Below, piece after piece: positions 8,710 through 12,222 of a stretch of DNA of 12,222 nt. Origin of the DNA: Pseudomonadota bacterium (GTDB taxonomy: Bacteria > Pseudomonadota > Gammaproteobacteria > Enterobacterales > Enterobacteriaceae). The translations under genes and the position numbers were made by a program. The stretch is from positions 1-12,222 of the forward strand of contig JAEYFY010000309.1 in the NCBI GenBank assembly GCA_023454395.1, written 5' to 3'. Each line of letters opens with the position of its first letter. Position 1 is the stretch's first letter. Below the pieces are notes generated by a model. It ran no database searches. It saw only the letters and a program-made list of their open reading frames with translations, and was not told the DNA's origin.

Positions 8710-9339
8710 TTATCTTTTTATCTGTTTTAATTGAGCATCTTGTTGTGCTAATACTTCACGCAAACGAGCCATATCGCCCTTTTGAGGAATACCGGTAAGA
8801 TAAATACGCCCTTGGTTATCCAGTGAGAGATCAAGCACTTTGTCTTCTTCGGTTACACTTCTGTCAAAAGCACTAAAACGCGCACGCCCCTTGGCTGTTA
8901 AACAATGAAGTTGCTGATTATCACTGCCTCGTAACATCAAACTTTGCGTATTTTCAACTTGATATCGACCACTCATTAACGCATCAATTAAGCCTGACAT
9001 TTTAGTGACTTGTGGCTCTATCTCATTCCAGTGATAACCACTGTAAATAAAAATATCTCCCGAAAATTGCTGACGCAAAGCCGTTAATAATGCATAAAGC
9101 GCTTCTGGTTGTTCAAAAGGTTCACCGCCAGAAATCGTAATACCATCAGCAAATGAAAACCAAGGTTGAATTTGTTGAATAATCGCATCAACCGTGGTGC
9201 TTGTGGTTTTTCTTTCCCATGTATCTGGCGATAAGCAGCCTTTACAGCGCAAAGAGCATCCTTGAAACCAGATACCAATTCGTTTTCCTGGCCCTAATGT
9301 TGTTACTGGGAAATGAGTTCGCGATAAACTGATCAACAT
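8710..9339 (-). CDS. Radical SAM protein, NrdG/PflA-activase-like 4Fe-4S single-cluster family
   Basis: 209 residues. The signature CSLRCKGC (C28, C32, C35) is the CxxxCxxC cluster site that binds a 4Fe-4S cluster and S-adenosylmethionine. GITISGGEPFEQ (GGEP at 71-74) is the SAM amino-group contact, and the FIYSGYHW strand (97-104), LIDALMSGRY (117-126) and LRGSDNQQLH continue the NrdG/PflA-activase pattern. This class usually makes a 5'-deoxyadenosyl radical to activate a glycyl radical enzyme, but no such partner or anaerobic reductase is in the window, so the substrate is unknown. At 209 residues it is longer than NrdG (about 154) and shorter than PflA (about 246). The start overlaps the stop of the upstream ClpB-like gene by one base (TAATG), with AGG about 8 nt upstream. 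The next gene begins 17 bases after its stop. The cassette context suggests it modifies a partner protein or a small molecule (inference). Confidence 0.88.
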   Translation of the reverse strand: MLISLSRTHFPVTTLGPGKRIGIWFQGCSLRCKGCLSPDTWERKTTSTTVDAIIQQIQPWFSFADGITISGGEPFEQPEALYALLTALRQQFSGDIFIYSGYHWNEIEPQVTKMSGLIDALMSGRYQVENTQSLMLRGSDNQQLHCLTAKGRARFSAFDRSVTEEDKVLDLSLDNQGRIYLTGIPQKGDMARLREVLAQQDAQLKQIKR

Positions 9340-11177
9340 TAACTTGCCTGTGGCACCAAAATAACATTGGTCATTTCACCTATCTGAATATCTGCAATTT
9401 GATAAGCTTTTTCTATTGCCAAATCACTATCAAAAATAGCTCTTGAGAGCGGATTAATTAAATAAATCTCTAATTGGTTGCGAATACCACGACCGCCATT
9501 TGATAAATCAGATAAACAGTAGAATTTTAACGTCGATTTAGCCGTTTCAGATATCGACAATCTGAGTGATTGTTTATCAAGGCTAGATAAGATATTTGCG
9601 ACCATTTGTTCAAATATCTGCTCCGCAACATCTTCTCGAATAAAATCAAATACAATAATATTTTCACCAATACGGTTTAATAATTCAGGTCGATTTAAAA
9701 CCAATTTAAAGTGGCGCTCTATTTCACTTTTTACTTTACGGCTGACATTTTCAAAAGGTTCATGAGGCAGAACATTCGCCACTCTTTCACCATTATTATC
9801 AACATGGTAGATCCCAAGATTTGAAGTAAATATAATTAATGCTTCAGAAAAATAAACGCGATCACCACGCCCTGACGTTAATACCCCATCATCAATAATC
9901 TGTAGGAATTTATCCATTAAATGAGGATGCGCTTTTTCTATCTCATCAAATAACACAACGCTAAAAGGCTTTTCGCGAATCGCATTGGTTAATTCACCAC
10001 CAGAGTCATAACCCACATAACCTGGAGGCGCACCAATCAAACGTTGATCAGCATGTTCGGCACTAAATTCAGACATATCAAAGCGAATATAAGCACTTTC
10101 ATCACCAAAAAGCAGTTGAGTAACCGTTTTTGCTAACTCGGTTTTACCCACACCGGTTGGTCCGGCTAAAAATAGCACTCCTCGAGGTCTTCCCCCTTTA
10201 TTGCTGCCCACGCCCGTCATTGCGCGCTTAATAATATCTAATAAATGCGTCACAGCATGTTGTTGCCCTTTAACGCGACGTTGTATAACTTGTGGTGCAT
10301 TACGAATTTTTTGTTTATCGATTTTTTGCCACGGATCTTCGGTGATCCCCACTTTGTAACGTCTTACTGCATCACTAATTCGCGTTATTCCGACATCTTC
10401 AATTCGCGCTAATTGCACTATCGCCACTAAATCTAGCAGTAACAGCCCTTCTGTTTCATCGATAAAATCATTAAGGATCAGTTCTTTTTCACTTTCAATA
10501 AGCGATGAAAAACCTGCCAATGACACCAATAAATTTGGCGCTAGCGCTCTGCGGATCTGACTATCGGGTTTTGCAACAGGAATGGCTCGAATTCGAGGAT
10601 TATTAACGGTAAACCAATCGGGTAAATCGGTTTCTTTTTCTACGATCCAAAAAACGCTATTAAAGAAAGGTTGATTATGTTCGCCAGCAGGTCTTGCTCT
10701 CGCTTGATGAGAAGTCACTAATGCTCGTGTAAATAAGCTATGTTCGGCAGGCATCAGATTATCACGATGAGAAAGCAAGCAAGAAGCGAAATCAATACAT
10801 AACGCAATCGGCTGACCTGTTATTGTTTGCCATTTTTCTAATACACTATTTAAGCTATCAATATTACCTGATGCACGATCGCCCGTAACGGTTAATCCTA
10901 ATTGTTGCATCAACATTGCGCCATCTTGCAAAGAGTGTGTAGGATTATCGACCCATTGAAACCCCGTTAATGGCGTATAAGTGATGATATGAACGTAACC
11001 CACTTCATACAAACTGTTATAAAGTGTCTGGTTAAAAGGCAGTGGCGTTATAACATTAGGCGTAACTTCACTAGCTTGTAAGTCACGCACATTACCAAAT
11101 AACACAAACTGGCTTTTCAATGGAATAAAACGAAGTAAATCGCGTAACCAGCGTGGTTTTTGAAAAGTAGTATTCAT
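9339..11177 (-). CDS. ClpB-like AAA+ ATPase with degenerate first ATPase domain
   Basis: 612 residues; first gene of the cassette. The C-terminal half (about 295-610) is a complete ClpA/B-type second AAA+ domain: RVKGQQHAV, Walker A GPTGVGKT (Lys345), pore loop GYVGYDSGG (Tyr387), Walker B LFDEIEKAH (Asp411, Glu412), sensor 1 FTSN, arginine-finger region NRPELLNRI, and sensor 2 GGRGIRNQLE. The first half (about 1-290) looks like an AAA-derived domain (FVLFGNVRDL, ALCIDFASCL, NSVFWIVEKETDLP, NNPRIRAIPV), but I see no Walker A there, so it probably neither binds nor hydrolyses ATP. The N-terminal substrate domain and coiled M-domain of the ~857-residue disaggregase ClpB are absent, and no ClpP-binding loop is apparent. 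It is likely a hexameric remodelling motor that threads a protein, or loads the helicase-nuclease complex. The start ATG has AAGGGA upstream with about 4-6 nt spacing. Confidence 0.9.
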   Translation of the reverse strand: MNTTFQKPRWLRDLLRFIPLKSQFVLFGNVRDLQASEVTPNVITPLPFNQTLYNSLYEVGYVHIITYTPLTGFQWVDNPTHSLQDGAMLMQQLGLTVTGDRASGNIDSLNSVLEKWQTITGQPIALCIDFASCLLSHRDNLMPAEHSLFTRALVTSHQARARPAGEHNQPFFNSVFWIVEKETDLPDWFTVNNPRIRAIPVAKPDSQIRRALAPNLLVSLAGFSSLIESEKELILNDFIDETEGLLLLDLVAIVQLARIEDVGITRISDAVRRYKVGITEDPWQKIDKQKIRNAPQVIQRRVKGQQHAVTHLLDIIKRAMTGVGSNKGGRPRGVLFLAGPTGVGKTELAKTVTQLLFGDESAYIRFDMSEFSAEHADQRLIGAPPGYVGYDSGGELTNAIREKPFSVVLFDEIEKAHPHLMDKFLQIIDDGVLTSGRGDRVYFSEALIIFTSNLGIYHVDNNGERVANVLPHEPFENVSRKVKSEIERHFKLVLNRPELLNRIGENIIVFDFIREDVAEQIFEQMVANILSSLDKQSLRLSISETAKSTLKFYCLSDLSNGGRGIRNQLEIYLINPLSRAIFDSDLAIEKAYQIADIQIGEMTNVILVPQAS

Positions 11178-11181
11178 ATCA

Positions 11182-11187
11182 TCCCTT
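11182..11187 (-). promoter_or_regulatory. Ribosome binding site of the ClpB-like gene
   Basis: AAGGGA on the - strand lies 4 nt before the ATG at 11177 (6 nt if AAGG is taken as the core), which supports this start for the first cassette gene. Confidence 0.65.
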
Positions 11188-11229
11188 ACTGAAAATAAGC
11201 TATATCTTACCCTAATTCCTCGATATACA

Positions 11230-11265
11230 GGCTGTTTATATTAAAAGCCGTGTTAATTATTTGAA
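11230..11265 (-). promoter_or_regulatory. Possible cassette promoter with overlapping 20-bp palindrome
   Basis: The 158-base gap between thiD and the cassette holds an imperfect 20-bp inverted repeat at 11230-11249 (8 of 10 pairs; GGCT/AGCC arms, AT-rich centre). On the - strand a TATAAA (11235-11240) lies inside it, with TTCAAA (11260-11265) 19 bp upstream: a weak sigma-70-like pair about 60 bases before the first start codon. A regulator binding the palindrome would block the -10 element. The spacing is long and the hexamers are imperfect, so this is tentative. The rest of the gap shows only the thiD terminator and AT-rich leader. Confidence 0.3.
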
Positions 11266-11277
11266 GAGTCCGATCAT

Positions 11278-11310
11278 AAAAATGAGAATAGAGCCATAGC
11301 GGCTCTATTT
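11278..11310 (-). terminator. Rho-independent terminator of thiD
   Basis: On the - strand, a 9-bp stem AATAGAGCC/GGCTCTATT (arms 11301-11309 and 11287-11295) with a 5-nt loop is followed by CTCATTTTTATG. It lies 26 bases past the thiD stop and isolates the cassette from riboswitch-controlled thiD transcription, apart from any read-through. Confidence 0.8.
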
Positions 11311-11335
11311 AAGATAAGTGTTGTTGTAAGCAACA

Positions 11336-12133
11336 TTACCACCAGCGATGAAAATGATGTACAGGGCCGAAACCTTGCCCAACTTCTAAGCTGTCGGCAT
11401 GTTCTAACGCTTGCTGTAAATAGACTTTTGCTTGCTCAACACAAGTTTGCCAGTTAGAAACTTGAGGGCGAATAGCAGCTAAAGCCGCTGAAAGTGTGCA
11501 TCCTGTACCGTGAGTATTTTTCGTATTAACGCGTTTGGAAGTAAATCGCCACTCGCCATCTTGCGTAAATAACCAATCAGGGCTTTCATTTTCCGTTAAA
11601 TGTCCACCTTTCATCAACACCGCATTGCATCCTTGCTTTAGTAATGCATAGCCTTGTTGTTTCATCGCTATTTCATCTTTAGCGACTTCACAACCTAGCA
11701 GTGCTGCCGCTTCGGGCAAATTAGGCGTGATCAAATCAACCAGAGGCAAAAGCTGAGTGACCATTTTATTAACCGCATCAGGCTGTAATAGAGGATCACC
11801 ACTTTTTGCAATCATCACAGTATCAAGTACAACAAAGGGGATCGCATATTGCTGAAGCTTGTCGCAAACCACGTCAATAATCGAAGCATTAGAAAGCATG
11901 CCAATTTTGGCACTATCAATTCGAACATCAGATAAGACCGCATCTAATTGAGCGGCAACAAAATCAGGGGATAAATCATAGACACTACGGACACCACAAG
12001 TATTTTGAGCAACAAGTGCTGTCATTACTGTTGTGCCATATACACCCAGTGCGGAAAATGTTTTCAGATCGGCCTGAATACCTGCACCACCACTGGGATC
12101 GGTGCCTGCGATAGACAATGCATTGAATCTCAC
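11336..12133 (-). CDS. thiD: Hydroxymethylpyrimidine/phosphomethylpyrimidine kinase ThiD
   Basis: Cytoplasmic thiamine biosynthesis enzyme that phosphorylates 4-amino-5-hydroxymethyl-2-methylpyrimidine to the monophosphate and then the diphosphate, the pyrimidine donor for ThiE. 265 residues against 266 in E. coli, collinear to the end (GPVHHFHRWW). Seen motifs of the ribokinase-like fold: SIAGTDPSGGAGIQADLKTF at the N-terminus (substrate pocket), LDTVMIAKSGDPLL, LITPNLPEAAALL, VLMKGGHL, and NTHGTGCTLSAA, which forms the anion hole and carries the conserved Cys. The start is a GTG at 12133, preceded on the - strand by AAGGAGGAG with 7 nt spacing; the start fits the family, whose members begin shortly before the SIAGTDPSGG motif. 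It appears monocistronic: TPP riboswitch upstream, own terminator downstream, and no thiM next to it in this window. Confidence 0.97.
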   Translation of the reverse strand: MRFNALSIAGTDPSGGAGIQADLKTFSALGVYGTTVMTALVAQNTCGVRSVYDLSPDFVAAQLDAVLSDVRIDSAKIGMLSNASIIDVVCDKLQQYAIPFVVLDTVMIAKSGDPLLQPDAVNKMVTQLLPLVDLITPNLPEAAALLGCEVAKDEIAMKQQGYALLKQGCNAVLMKGGHLTENESPDWLFTQDGEWRFTSKRVNTKNTHGTGCTLSAALAAIRPQVSNWQTCVEQAKVYLQQALEHADSLEVGQGFGPVHHFHRWW

Positions 12134-12140
12134 TGATTAA

Positions 12141-12149
12141 CTCCTCCTT
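12141..12149 (-). promoter_or_regulatory. Strong Shine-Dalgarno of thiD, possibly sequestered
   Basis: AAGGAGGAG on the - strand lies 7 nt before the GTG start and compensates for the weak start codon. GAAAGG (12146-12151), which overlaps it, can pair with CTTTTC (12162-12167) across a 10-nt loop with one G-U pair, a plausible off-state hairpin for the riboswitch. Confidence 0.65.
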
Positions 12150-12197
12150 TCACCAGTTACAGAAAAGTCGGGCTCTGTTAATCAGCAGAGTTACCTT

Positions 12198-12222
12198 GAC
12201 TTCCCTACGCTGGCATTATCCA
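12198..12222 (-). ncRNA. TPP riboswitch (thi box), 3' part only
   Basis: The - strand reads TGGATAATGCCAGCGTAGGG followed by AAG (12222 down to 12200), the highly conserved 3' half of the thi-box aptamer. The 5' half (the CUGAGA element and P1 strand) lies outside the window. It sits about 65 bases upstream of thiD, as expected for feedback control of thiamine genes by thiamine pyrophosphate. The region between it and the start holds a CTCTG/CAGAG hairpin (12173-12190) followed a few bases later by a short TTTT, and the possible SD-sequestering pairing; these are candidate expression-platform elements. Confidence 0.9.

Noticed and set aside
9084..9278. Small - strand frame inside the radical SAM gene
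   Set aside because: It is another frame of the same strand overlapping the intact C28/C32/C35-GGEP gene, with no independent support.
8710..9339. Calling the radical SAM protein NrdG, the anaerobic ribonucleotide reductase activase
   Set aside because: The length exceeds NrdG, there is no nrdD nearby, and it is coupled to a ClpB-like gene; only the fold class is supported.
9339..11177. Calling the AAA+ gene clpB or clpA
   Set aside because: The N-domain, M-domain and first Walker A are missing and the context is a dedicated cassette, so it is a paralogue-type motor and not the housekeeping chaperone.
11260..11282. Six-codon upstream frame MIGLFK before the cassette
   Set aside because: Very short, no clear ribosome site, and it overlaps the end of the thiD terminator; it is likely chance.
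1..12222. CRISPR arrays, insertion sequences, tRNA genes or att sites
   Set aside because: No regularly spaced repeats, transposase or integrase genes, or tRNA-like cloverleaf were seen by reading both strands; this is not a computed exclusion.

Overview
The window is AT-rich chromosomal DNA. It carries enterobacterial versions of fbaB and thiD; both proteins can be followed almost residue for residue against my memory of the E. coli proteins. The low GC content and AT-leaning codon use suggest Proteus, Providencia or another member of Morganellaceae. That placement is an inference, not the result of a search.

Layout. The left edge holds fbaB on the + strand (class I fructose-bisphosphate aldolase), cut by the window edge about 17 codons into the gene. 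A strong hairpin at about 1020-1045 separates it from the convergent block. From 11177 down to 1050 on the - strand runs a compact four-gene cassette in this order: a ClpB-like AAA+ ATPase with an apparently degenerate first ATPase domain; a small radical SAM protein of the NrdG/PflA-activase type; a giant protein of about 2082 residues (two zinc ribbons, a kinase fold with lost catalytic residues, an SF1 UPF1-like helicase with a large helical insert, and a C-terminal Vsr/MTES_1575-type PD-(D/E)XK nuclease-like domain); and a 463-residue coiled-coil protein with a compact C-terminal domain. The junctions are a 1-base TAATG overlap, a 17-base gap and a 4-base ATGA overlap, so the four genes are almost certainly co-transcribed and partly translationally coupled. 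A 158-base gap with a palindrome over a possible -10 element precedes the cassette. The right edge holds thiD on the - strand, with a GTG start, a strong ribosome binding site, its own terminator, and the 3' end of a TPP riboswitch upstream.

How the genes work together. fbaB and thiD are core metabolism and frame the cassette. The cassette combines parts typical of bacterial conflict or genome-surveillance systems: an unfoldase/remodelling motor, a radical SAM enzyme, a helicase-nuclease with a kinase-like sensor region, and a coiled-coil scaffold. I infer a multi-protein complex that recognises and processes nucleic acid, plausibly an antiphage or anti-plasmid system. The sequence alone does not prove a defence role, and I do not recognise this exact four-gene set as a named system. 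No tRNA, rRNA, CRISPR array, insertion sequence or transposase was seen.
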